Shown here piece after piece: positions 35,907-46,859 of a stretch of 64,000 bases of DNA. The notes under the pieces were generated by a model. The model saw only the letters and a program-made list of their open reading frames with translations, was not told the DNA's origin and searched no databases. The stretch is taken from the NCBI GenBank assembly GCA_963575645.1, contig OY754470.1:43493201-43557200 (forward strand). The letters are read 5' to 3'. A program made the translations under genes and the position numbers. How positions within the stretch are numbered: the first letter of the stretch is position 1; each line of letters begins with the position of its first letter. The DNA is from Xanthostigma xanthostigma (lineage: Eukaryota; Arthropoda; Insecta; Raphidioptera; Raphidiidae).

Positions 35907-38900
35907 ATGGGTACGTTGTTCCGAAGCGAGGAAATGACTTTGTGTCAATTATTTTTGCAAAGCGAAGCAGCCTATGCGTGTGTGTCAGAGTTAGGCGAAC
36001 TTGGATTGGTTCAGTTTAGAGATGTAAGTAAAATGTCAGTTTTATTTGCACAAAAATGTATTTATATTGAATGATTTGGTCTCGACGAAGCTTATGAATT
36101 TTACATTTTTTACCCGACTACGGCAAAGCCAAAAGAAAGGATTACGGTTTTTTTTTAAGTGAAATTTTTTTAGACTCGATAGGGCAAATTGGCGTGGTTT
36201 AGACGAAACGCTTCCCCTTCTCCGACTTCAACCGGCAGTTGAAAGGAAAGAGTGGGAGAGTCGTTTCTATCCTCTCTCTCTGTCAAAGCGTTATACGCAC
36301 TCTACACGCATGCGCAGTTTGTACTTTTGTATACGTAGCATTTTCTCTAGCCACGGTAACAAATTCCACATAACCGTTTCCTAATCCTGAAATAATAAAG
36401 TCGTCAACAAATGCTAGAGCGAAAGAAGTTTCACTTACAACGCGCTTGTCTTTTTGATGTGAAACATCTATTTGCTTCTCTATGTCATCGCTTATACACG
36501 TAATTGCTTCTCTGTGTGAGCTGGGTACTACGTGTGTCTTTCTTTAGCATGGGTAAATAATATTACTGTGCGTTGTTGGTAAGTTACATTACAAGGTGGA
36601 ATTTAATTACTAGAATTTAGATTAAATTTAGAGTTTCATATTTGCCAGGGGTCCCACGACGGCTCCTAGTTTTTTTACTGTTTATCAACTTCTCTTTTGT
36701 TTCAACAAATGCGTATTTGAAAGAAATATTCAATCGAAATTGACAGATTGATTTAAATTTGTAGTTAAATCCTGACGTAATTCAATCGAAATTGACAGAT
36801 TGATTTAAATTTGTAGTTAAATCCTGACGTAAACGCTTTTCAAAGGAAATTCGTAATTGAAGTTCGCCGTTGCGATGAAATGGAAAGGAAGCTACGCTAC
36901 TTGGAAAATGAAATTAGAAATGATGGAATTCCAATATTGGATAGTGGAGAATATCCAGAAGCACCACAACCTCGAGAAATTATTGATCTGGAAGTAAGTA
37001 TATCAAAATAAATAATGGATAATTACGACAAATTCGTTTTTTTTCTTTATATTTGTAGGCCACGTTTGAGAAATTGGAACACGAATTGCGAGAAGTTAAT
37101 AAGAATGATGAAGCGTTGAAGTCGAATTTTTTGGAGTTGACAGAGTTAAAACATATTCTACGCAAAACTCAAGTATTTTTTGACGAGGTATGTGTCTAAG
37201 ATTTCTTTTCTTTTATTTATTATTATTTTATTTTTAAAACAAAAGTAAAATAAACGTTGATATTATTATTCGGGTTTTGTATACAAATTATTTCAAAATC
37301 AATTGTAACATTTTTTTTTAAATCTGCATCGAAAAAGTTAAACAGGTCCGATTTCTCAAAAATGATTTGATCAGTTTTCAACTAACTCTCAAAAATGTAC
37401 TTTCGAAGTACTGCATCTCCCAAACAGAGCGTTTTTAGAAAATAACTTTATTTTGCTAAAATCCCCTTCCAAACCGTCAGTTTAATTTCCTAACGCTATG
37501 CGTATAAAGATGTAAAACTAATTAGTTTTTGTCAAACTTACACAGTCGTGCATGATAATGAGCATCGATGGAGAATATTTTCAGCACTGCGTTATTTTGA
37601 GATTATATAATTTTCTTGTGATTTGGTCAGCCTGGCATTATGTTAACAAATGTTTTATTGTATTAAATAATAACTAAATATACACAACCATTAGGCGATT
37701 AGGAATGTTTTGACGGAAAAACTCTTTACCCAACATGGAGGATTTGCATATCAAAATTTATCTTTGAATTTTTCAATAAAGTGCAAAGTATACCGCTCTT
37801 ATTTAAACAGAAAAAGAAGTACTAAATCGTATTGGGAAATTTAGAGAGTATTTGTTATTTATTCAGTATTTTAAAAATGCGATACCATAATCAATTTTGA
37901 TATGTTTTGTATTGATTATTTGAAATCCTACAGTTTTTTGTTGTTTATTATTTTTGACGCGACAAAAGAAATTGTACAACCAACAAACAGTTTCACTGGG
38001 GGATTTAATTTTTGATAATTACTTGAGCTTTTATTGCAAAATTTAAACCTTATTTTGATAATTTATAGGTCACCTATTTTCTGTATTTCATTAACAACTG
38101 ACGCATATATATATATTTTTTAATTTCGAGCATAAAAAATCAATTGCCAAAATCAACAGCCATCTGTAATCATTTTTGAATGATTTATGTTATACATATT
38201 TGTTTAGTTCATAATGTATTGTTTTTTTCTGATTTTTCAAAAAGCAGTAATAGTTTTGTGAACTTTTATTCATCCCCTGATCCTATTTGGTGTTTTAGTA
38301 TGTAGCTTATTTTGTAGCTAACACAAAAAGTTGTCCTTGATTCCTTTACCCCTGTGGAATATTATAGTTCTATAAAAAATGTATTATGTCTGTAACTATG
38401 CGTGATTATTGTTAAAGAAATCGGAAAATACGTGACATTCAATAAAAAAATGTAGGTAATTAAATCAAAACAGACATGATAAATTAAAAATGAAATCTTA
38501 ATAATTTGAACGGAAGCATGTCTAGAAAGCGTTAGGATGCAACATTTTTTTTTGATCAGGGTATGAACCTGGGGTGAAAAAAGCTAGGTTTATTAACGAA
38601 TTAGGATATCGTCGCCATCGATATGTTGCCAGGCTGATCAACAATCCGACACGAATATGTCGCAGATGGCTGAAACATCGTGGGAAGAGGAAGAAGCCAC
38701 TCTACTCGGTGAGGAGGGCTTTCGTGTCGGAGGACAGCCTCAAAAACTAGGGTAAGTAATTACATGATGCGCCATCATCAACGAAAAATTCATTTTCTTA
38801 TTGTTATTATACCGATAGTCAGATACATTACCCTCAGGCAGTCATTTTTTGTGTGCATTGAATGTTATTGCAATTATTTTGTAAAACATAAATTGCTGTA

Positions 38901-41900
38901 CTTATTTCAACCTTTTATTTCTTTGTAGTAAATTGAAATTTAAAATATAAAAGTTCTATCTGAGATTTGACATAAATCGATACGACATCTTGTGATAGAA
39001 ATTTAAACCACAAACACATTGCAGTTTACATAATTGCAGACACACTATTAGTATTACTATATATTTGACATTACATTTGGTCTAAGCTCCGCCCATATGT
39101 TATAATTAATTCTTCGTTCAGATCACTTCGCTTTTAGAAAACCTAGCACACGTTCTAAAATTAAAGAGATATTTTAAGAAAGTCGAAGAATGTTTTCATA
39201 CTAATTAAAGAATGAAAAGTTAATTTTGTTTCTTCAAAATTCTTCGATATATGAAATAAATAATATGTAGTTTTGTGGAACAGTTTTGTAGCTGGAGTAA
39301 TACAGTGGTCGAAAATACCGCCGTTTGAACGTATGTTGTGGCGGGCATGTCGAGGAAATGTATTTCTCCGTCAAGCTGAAATCGAAACACCATTTGAAGA
39401 TCCGTCTACGGTAAAATATCTAATTTCAACAAGTCCGTTTTAAGTGTTTTATTGGTGCAGTTCTCATCTGGTTCTTTCGGTTCTAAAACGATTATTGACA
39501 CTGCTCCTCGGAAGGTTGCAACTGCATGTTTGTTAGTAAAATTCTCGAACTGTATGAAGTTGGTTTTAGCAGTTTCAAAGAAGTAGCACTTCAGAACTGA
39601 CAAATGAATGCGTATTTAAAACGTTGTTTTGGCAACAGCACAATACGCACACATTCGTTACCGAGTTTAAAGGGTATGTTCCGAAATATAACCCAGTATA
39701 CTGGCCAGTGCTAAAGTCGTCATGACTCCGACACTATAATTGTACTGGTGAGACAGATATGACGTAGCATAAATATTTAAGCGGACGTGAGTGCATTAGA
39801 CTTTGCGGAATTTTTTATTTTATTATTTTTTTTTTTTTATTTTAAAAACAAAATAAGCGAATCAGCAACTAAGGCCATTATCGCATAAACAAATACATAA
39901 TATGGAAAGTATAAATATTAAATAAGTAACATATTTTATTATTTGTTATTTGCAATAATGTCTGCTCAACAAAGTAGGTAAACATTTGCTTTTGGTGGAC
40001 GAGGGAAATAATAATACGTCAACGCACTGGCCAGTATATTTCGGAACGAATCAACAGTATGGCGTCGATTCATGACGTCATTACTGGTATTTTTCGGATC
40101 ACACCCTTAATTAACCTGTTGGAAAACATATTTCTAAATGCAACGAACACTTTCGATTGGTTGGATTATCCGAAGAGTTTTAAAACGATTCTAGAACTTG
40201 ACCAATAATGAACCTAATTTTTAAAAAATCTGAATTTATTTGCAAGAATCGGGATGTCATTAAAATTTTATGGTCGTGTCGACCCAATGACTTAGATATG
40301 CCAATTTGCCAATAATCCTCTGAGTTTATCAATTGGTCTACGATATAATTTCTTTTTATTTTTAAATCATATTGAGATGATTGAATTTTTTTTAGAGAGA
40401 TCGCATATTCAAATCTGTGTTCATTATATTCTTCCAAGGCGATCAGTTGAAGACTCGCGTTATGAAAATATGTGAAGGTTTTCACGCAACTTTATATCCG
40501 TGTCCGGAAGCTCCTACCGATCGTCGAGAAATGGCTATGGGCGTTATGACTCGTATTGAAGACTTGAATACTGTACGTTTGCATTCGCGGGTGAACCGAA
40601 AACCTTGAAACATAACCTTAACAAAAAATAACATCTTTCCGTTTAGGTTTTAGCACAAACTCAAGATCATCGTCATCGTGTGTTGCTCGCCACAGCAAAA
40701 AACATTAATAATTGGTTCGTAAAAGTACGCAAGATCAAAGCGATTTATCACACTCTGAATCTGTTCAATTTTGACGTAACTAAAAAATGTCTCATTGCTG
40801 AATGTTGGGTGCCTGCGCTGGATCTTGATTTAATTCAACTGGCGTTGCGACGCGGAACGGTCCGTTATTTCAACTTTTTTATTCGCTAGGATTCCAAGCT
40901 CTCTGCGAGCGGTCATGCGCAGTAGCTACAACGAAACTGTTTTGTATTGGTTTTGTGCGCATGCGTCGACTTTGCACTATTTTGTGGCTTAAACCGTTAT
41001 AATTTCGGTTGGAACACGTTTTAGCTACTGCGCCTGACTGACAATAATATTAATGTGTAATAGTTCTTTTACTTCCCACCCTACTATGGTTGCGGAGAAT
41101 TGCATTCAAGTTAATAAGAAAATTCGCAGGTTTGTGGACAAGTCTATAAATTTAGACTTTTTCAAGTACAGATTGAAAATTATTTAAAACAATAATTATT
41201 GTTTTAAATAATTTTCAATTTGTACTTGAAAAAGTCTAAATTTATAGACGAAACGTCGTACAATCATAAATACAACTATTGTCCACAAACCTGCGAATTT
41301 TCTTATTAATTATTATCGATGGACACGATATCTTATATATATTGCATTCAAGGTGTTAAATATAAAAAAAATCTTTTTGTTTTTTCTAAGATACATAGAG
41401 ATTTGACAAAAAAATGTTTTCCGGGAAATTATTTTTTATTCTCTGAAATTTTACCTTCAGGAGAGAAGTGGCAGCACTGTCCCGCCAATTTTAAACCGAA
41501 TGGAGACTTTTGAGGATCCTCCGACTTACAACCGCACAAACAAGTTCACGTCCGGTTTTCAAGCACTGATCGACGCTTACGGCGTGGCCAGTTATCGCGA
41601 GGTCAATCCGGCTCCTTACACCATTATCACTTTTCCGTTCTTATTTGCCGTTATGTTCGGTGACGTGGGTCATGGACTCATCATGTTTTTATTTGCTGGA
41701 TGGATGGTACTTAAAGAGAAACCCCTGGCTGCCAAAAGAATTGACAGTGAGGTAGGCGAAATCAAAAATATTATTTCTATTTTTAATGTGTCAACTAGAG
41801 TGCCCACAAGATAAATTTGTAAAGCTAAGAACTTATTCATAAGTCAAGAAAGTATTGGAAAAGTCAAGAAATATTAATCATGAGCAGCGGAAACAGAAGA

Positions 41901-44900
41901 GATAACAGATTATTATTTATTTTCACGTTGGCAGAAGTTCAGGGAAACTTTTTTGTATCTTGGAAATTTGAAAGAGTATATATTTATAAGAAATTTGTGT
42001 GTAGCAGGGGCTCAACTTTACTGCTCGGGAAGATAAGATTCCGACCCCGTCAACACGAATAGTATTTTTCCACCCTGTGCAAAGTGAGCGTTTGACACCC
42101 CACATTCGAAGCAATAAAGAATTATAACTTGCGGTTGTGAGATTTATCACAACAAAGGCAAGAAAAGTATTATTATTTTTACCTTAAAATTATATCTACA
42201 TTAACCAATATCTTAGATCTTACAAAGTAAAAATCAAATAATTCAGTAAACAAAAAAGATATGAACTTATACAGACGATCGGCCTCCGAGGTCCTCAGCC
42301 TACCGGGAAAACTCTCAAAATCCCCGCAAGCCTATCTGCCTCTGGTGTGTAGTATTTGTACAAACGATTCATTTATTCAAATTCAGAACAATTGCGTATT
42401 GTTTTTTTAGATCTGGAAAATCTTCTTTAACGGTCGTTATATTATTTTCCTTATGGGTCTTTTCTCATTATATACTGGATTTATTTATAATGACGTATTT
42501 TCAAAATCACTAAATTTATTCGGATCTTATTGGAAAAATAGTTACGATGAAAAATTTATGATGACGCATAAATCTGGCCAGTTTAATCCAGCCGACCGTA
42601 ATTTTTATATTGGACATCCGTATCCGATTGGTCTTGATCCGGTTTGGCAGGTACCTACTGTAAAATAGCATTTATCATTCAAATTCTTATCGCTTTAACG
42701 TTTTTCGATCGATTCTGTTTTAGCTAGCGGAAAATAAAATCATTTTCCAAAATGCGTACAAAATGAAAATTTCTATTATATTTGGAGTAATACACATGTT
42801 ATTTGGGGTCACTCTCAGCCTTTGGAATCATGTGTAAGTACAGTCAGTTCTTCATTTAATTATTCCTACAATTCGGAGAACTATTATAACTTTAGCTACC
42901 CCTGTCAGTCTTTCAGAGAGAATAAACATCTAGTACTTTTTAAATTAATGTTCTTTTTATCAATCTAGATATTTCAAGAAACAGGTCAGCATCGTTTGCG
43001 AATTTATTCCGCAGATAATTTTTCTGTCATTCCTGTTTCTTTACATGGTGTTGTTAATGTTTCTTAAATGGATGATTTATTACCCGACAGACGATCGTAT
43101 GTTAATCTTATCTTTCATTATTTCCTTTGAACGTACATTAATAACCCACTCGCACTCAAGCGCAGCAGTGCCTCATAACTAACATCAATACAAATTAATC
43201 AACTTGTGACTATACTTTGTTACTTTCAGATGATAAAGCAAGACATTAGGCACTTTCGATTGACATTTTTTTTAAATTTATTTGCAATATTTTATTATCA
43301 AATATTCCAGACGCGAATTTTCAGGCTTATATCTCAATTATTTTTGAAGATAACCTCATCATAGTCTATATGTCGTAAATAGGATGAAATTTTCTACAAG
43401 ATCGCTATAGATTATTGTTTATATCTTACAAAATTTTAGAGATAAATGCAATTTATTTATCAAAAATAATTGAGACATACCTGGCGAGTCAATACTGGAA
43501 TCCCCTTGTATAATTTCGACGCATGCGCAATATTTCATATCATATGTTGTTAACACGTGTTTCTGTTGGATGATATACAACTCGAACTGACCGTATAGTG
43601 TATCGTCGAAAATTATTTTCGTATCTGAATATTGTTATTTGACGAATGTGTGAATTTTTAGCGAATGAGACTAAAAACAGCCCGTACTGTGCGCCCTCCA
43701 TTTTGATCACTTTCATTAACATGGTGTTGTTTAAACCGAGTACTGCATTTGTCGGTTGCGATATATACATGTATGCAAATCAAGGTTTCATCCAAAAAGT
43801 GTTGGTCATTTTGGCATTATTATGTGTACCTTGGATGCTGTTTGCAAAGCCATTTTATATAATAAACAACGAACGGAAAACGGACCAATCGGTTAGTATC
43901 CTTGTCAGTCATGACTTCTAGGTATCATATCGGTTCCATAGTTATGGTTACTTTTGACAAGCACTCCATTGCTCTGTTCCAGCCTCTCTGCGAATGGTAA
44001 TATTATCGTCACAGTGTTGCGTAGTAGCTAAAACAAAACTGTATCGGTTTTGTTCGCATGCGTCGACTTTGCACTGTTTTGCGGCTTTAAAGGACAGTTC
44101 TAGAACCGTTCTAATCACGGTTGGAACACATTTTCGCTACTGCGCATGACTGTGACGATAATATTACCGTTCGCAGAGAGGTTGGAACAGAGTTCATATC
44201 TACTGCTCCAATTGAAGTGAAGTTGGAACTGTCAAAAATATTGAAAACTGAGAATTGGATATTATGTTTTGTGATAATAATAAAATTGATGCAATTTATT
44301 AATCAAGACGCTAGTGTGTCTTGTCGGGCGTCTATAATCTATAATGAATATAATAAATTATGATATTGCTCAGATGTCGCTCCGACAAATGTACGGTGAA
44401 ATAGATATGGATGAGGATGAGGATGACTACCCTGATCTGCATTTCCATAAGATAGAGGCTCCTCCCAATGCACCGCCACCACATCCACCAGGTGGTCACG
44501 GCGAAGAGCATGACGTCAGTGAAATGTTTATTCATCAGGGTATTCATACCATCGAATACGTACTAGGTTCTGTGTCGCACACCGCGTCTTATTTAAGATT
44601 ATGGGCGTTATCGTTAGCGCATGCACGTAAGTTGACATTTTTTTAAGAAATAGCTCGTTTATCTTAATGCAGACTTTCGTGGCCAACGTTCCAAATCTTC
44701 TTGGTTTCCGGGCATGTAGGCTGTGGTCCATTGGGATTTCTACCTGGAATTTCGTGTACAACTACGGCAGACACTTTCAAACACGGTGTGGAAGGTTTCT
44801 CCTCGGCGGCTCACAAAGTGTGTCGATGACTGGTGTTATTCCTTCTTTTATGCTTCCTTCATGTTTTGCATTGAAAAAGAGAGAACACCAGTCTTCAACA

Positions 44901-46054
44901 CACTTACTTGTGAGCCACAGTTGTACACGAAACGTTTGGAACGTTTTGGAACTCATTTAATGTGAAGCTGATTAAGAGCGTTCTTGCAGAGATTGATACA
45001 ATTCGAAAATAAAAAAAAAACTATATCAAGATTGTATCGGCAAATGAAAAACGTTCCATGTACTATATATACTTGAGTTTAAATAATATAACTCTTTTTT
45101 TATATGCAGAATTATCAGAAGTGTTATGGAACATGGTCATGCAAAAGGGCCTGACTCTGAGAGGTTGGAGTGGTGGAATTTTTACGTATGTCATTTTTGC
45201 TGCCTGGGCTGTTCTAACAGTCAGCATTCTAGTACTAATGGAAGGTCTCTCAGCGTTCCTGCATACACTTCGTTTGCATTGGTATGTCACCGTAAATTTT
45301 AAAGAAATGCGACATGAAAAGATCGAAATTGGCGACGCGTAGTGTGCGTGATTGATACGTGGTTAGAGAAAAGACGTGAAATTAATTTATCCAAGTTTCC
45401 TATTTTCGCGTGCGACACATCGGATAATTATTGGTTATTTGTAAATACATTAATGGCTTAAAGAAAATATAATTGTCGCTGCCAAAATGCGAATTCAATT
45501 TCTTCAATATTCTACAGTGTCATAACAGCATTTCAATTTGCCATTTTTTCCGTTGAATATACTTTTATAAAATTAATGTTGTGAATTTTTGTTGATACTA
45601 TTAAATTTTATTTAATTAAACATAGCTGCAATGTCTGATCAAACCGGACTTTGAAAGTATATTAAACTTTACAAGGAATATTAATAATCAATCAATATAA
45701 TATTCCTTACCGTGGAATCTAATCATTTTCATTGTTAAGTTAATTAATACTTCCGCAATAAAAGGGTCTCAATATAATTAGATGAATTAAAGAAACTCGA
45801 AACAAAGTAATGTTATGGTCTCTTGTTTCAGAGTATTAATTTTGTCGCAAATAACTACAACAATCTATAGATTTATTGTTCAAAGTTCAAACAGTTTTTA
45901 TCAGTGCTTCTAGGACGTCGTTTATTGTGTTTGTTTTTTTTTTAGGGTGGAATTTCAAAGCAAATTTTATTCCGGTTTGGGCCATGATTTTCAACCGTTT
46001 TCATTTGCAGTAATTTTAAGTTCAGGCTTCCAAACTACTGAAGAACAAAATTAA
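35907..46054 (+). CDS. Vha100: V-type H+-ATPase 116-kDa subunit a, tandem copy 2 (complete, diverged)
   Basis: Coding exons: 35907-36023, 36817-36993, 37059-37187, 38666-38751, 39284-39410, 40396-40572, 40647-40859, 41461-41751, 42411-42650, 42724-42833, 42969-43096, 43662-43891, 44374-44626, 45110-45281, 45946-46054. They join in frame to 852 aa. Thirteen of 15 exons have exactly the length of copy 1; exon 13 is 21 bases longer and exon 15 six longer. The half-channel arginine is kept (Arg750, [14 protein letters not shown]), as are the membrane segments, so it should be functional. Divergence is uneven: exon 4A has nine changes in 28 residues; exon 5 reads [12 protein letters not shown] instead of [12 protein letters not shown]; exon 13 has an acidic [11 protein letters not shown] insert. 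The C-terminus gains QN because the copy 1 stop codon is CAA here. No exon 4B was found. All introns are GT-AG. Confidence 0.95.
36729..36832 (+). repeat. Exact 52-bp tandem duplication spanning the exon 2 acceptor (copy 2)
   Basis: 36729-36780 and 36781-36832 are identical. Each holds the intron end (AAATTTGTAG) and the first 16 bases of exon 2. Acceptors therefore exist at 36764 and 36816. Using the second gives the normal exon. Using the first reads [12 protein letters not shown] and then a stop codon. Copy 1 has only one unit. Confidence 0.95.
38471..38665 (+). promoter_or_regulatory. Conserved intronic block upstream of exon 4A (copy 2)
   Basis: Counterpart of 10634-10830. It retains the GATCAGGGTATGAACC string and the run through ATCGTCGCCATCGATATG up to the acceptor cgcag. 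Confidence 0.5.
38666..38751 (+). CDS. Vha100: Vha100 copy 2 exon 4A
   Basis: Encodes [18 protein letters not shown] and ends GGQPQKLG. Same 86-base length and phases as exon 4A of copy 1. Of 14 base differences, 13 fall in nine codons that change the amino acid and one is synonymous. It appears to be the only version of this segment available to copy 2. Confidence 0.92.
38961..39111. repeat. GGGATTTGACATA MITE, copy d (degenerate)
   Basis: GAGATTTGACATAAATCGAT at the left and AAGCTCCGCCCATATGTTAT at the right. Occupies the intron between exons 4A and 5 of copy 2. Confidence 0.5.
39671..40107. repeat. PIF/Harbinger-like MITE
   Basis: Ends AGGGTATGTTCCGAAATA and TATTTTTCGGATCACACCCT, flanked by TAA on both sides (39668-39670, 40108-40110). 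It also has an inner inverted match, ACTGGCCAGT. A 3-bp TAA duplication suggests PIF/Harbinger. Confidence 0.55.
40891..41045. repeat. GTTCCAACC palindromic MITE, copy B (degenerate)
   Basis: TTCCAAGCTCTCTGCGAGCG on the left and GGAACACGTTTTAGCTACTG on the right belong to the family at 14141, but the right terminal repeat is lost. Confidence 0.45.
41114..41311. repeat. Long hairpin, ~198 bp
   Basis: Outer arms AATAAGAAAATTCGCAGGTT and its complement. Inner arms GTCTATAAATTTAGACTTTT through CAATAATTATTG are nearly perfect and centred at ~41199. About 29 unpaired bases on the right side show an insertion into one arm. A fold-back element in intron 7 of copy 2. Confidence 0.65.
43971..44193. 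repeat. GTTCCAACC palindromic MITE, copy C
   Basis: CTCTGTTCCAGCCTCTCTGC on the left, GCAGAGAGGTTGGAACAGAG on the right. Lies in intron 12 of copy 2. Confidence 0.65.
44306..44343 (+). repeat. Short AGACGCT family copy upstream of exon 13 (copy 2)
   Basis: AAGACGCTAGTGTGTCTTGT then CGGGCGTCTATAATCTAT, about 30 bases before the exon 13 acceptor, matching the position of 32960-33003 in copy 1. Confidence 0.5.
44690..44945. repeat. Dispersed repeat related to 18300-18560
   Basis: See 18300. Occupies most of intron 13 of copy 2; the incidental open frames here are repeat DNA. Confidence 0.5.
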
Positions 46055-46859
46055 ACGACATGGAAATGTTCTGATTTTTAGAATCTGCAGTCTGCGGTTA
46101 GTTAGTAAAATATTTAACTCGAAAATTGAATGTTATTCACCTTGTACAATATATATTATTATTTATCTTTAATTTAAGGATATATTTTTGTTTGGTTTTG
46201 CAGTTAAAATGAAAAATCTGGCGTTCAAAAAATATATTTATTTGGAAAACAATTGCGTTGATTGGCGTATTATGTTTTGATATTCACCCTCTAAATTAAC
46301 ATTAATTCTGTCGTAATTGTATGTACAATACTTATGTAGAGCCGAATTTTCTTATCACATTTTCAGAATTGAAAATTGAAATCGCTGCACCATTTTGCCG
46401 CAATACTAAGAAGAGACAACGTTTTGGATTGAAGTTAGTATAAACGAAAATATAAAATATGTTAGTACCAGGCTACCAGCAATACTGATGCCTGTTAACA
46501 AAAGTGTAAAATAAAATTTTGAATGGGTGTTGTTTTAAGTGTGTCAATAAATTTACTGGAAAAAAGTGTTGTTTTACTCGCTACTAATGTTTGGCTTATT
46601 TTGATTAGCATAGAATTATTTTCATTTCATTTCAACTTTTTTGAATCTCCCTCCAAAATTTTAACAGTTCAATTGGATAAACACGCGATCATGTGTGTCA
46701 CGAGAAAGCACGAAGGTGCACGTAAAATTGGTGGAGTGGCATTCTGTACTACTAAATTTGTGTGTAGGAGTGGGTAACTGATAATTTTTTTGAATAATTC
46801 ATTCTGTTCTTGCGTTCTTTGCGATATTCACCAACGTCTCGAAATTGACAATTACAAAA
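46055..46859. other. Vha100 copy 2 3' UTR and Gpdh promoter region
   Basis: Only about 300 bases separate the Vha100 poly(A) signal (46546) from the Gpdh start codon (46860). The Gpdh promoter and 5' UTR must therefore be compact, unless an upstream noncoding exon lies elsewhere. No TATA box was recognised. Nothing else supportable. Confidence 0.5.
46546..46551 (+). terminator. Poly(A) signal, Vha100 copy 2
   Basis: AATAAA in GTGTGTCAATAAATTTACTG followed by GTGTTGTTTTACTCGC, matching the context at 35338. Confidence 0.6.
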
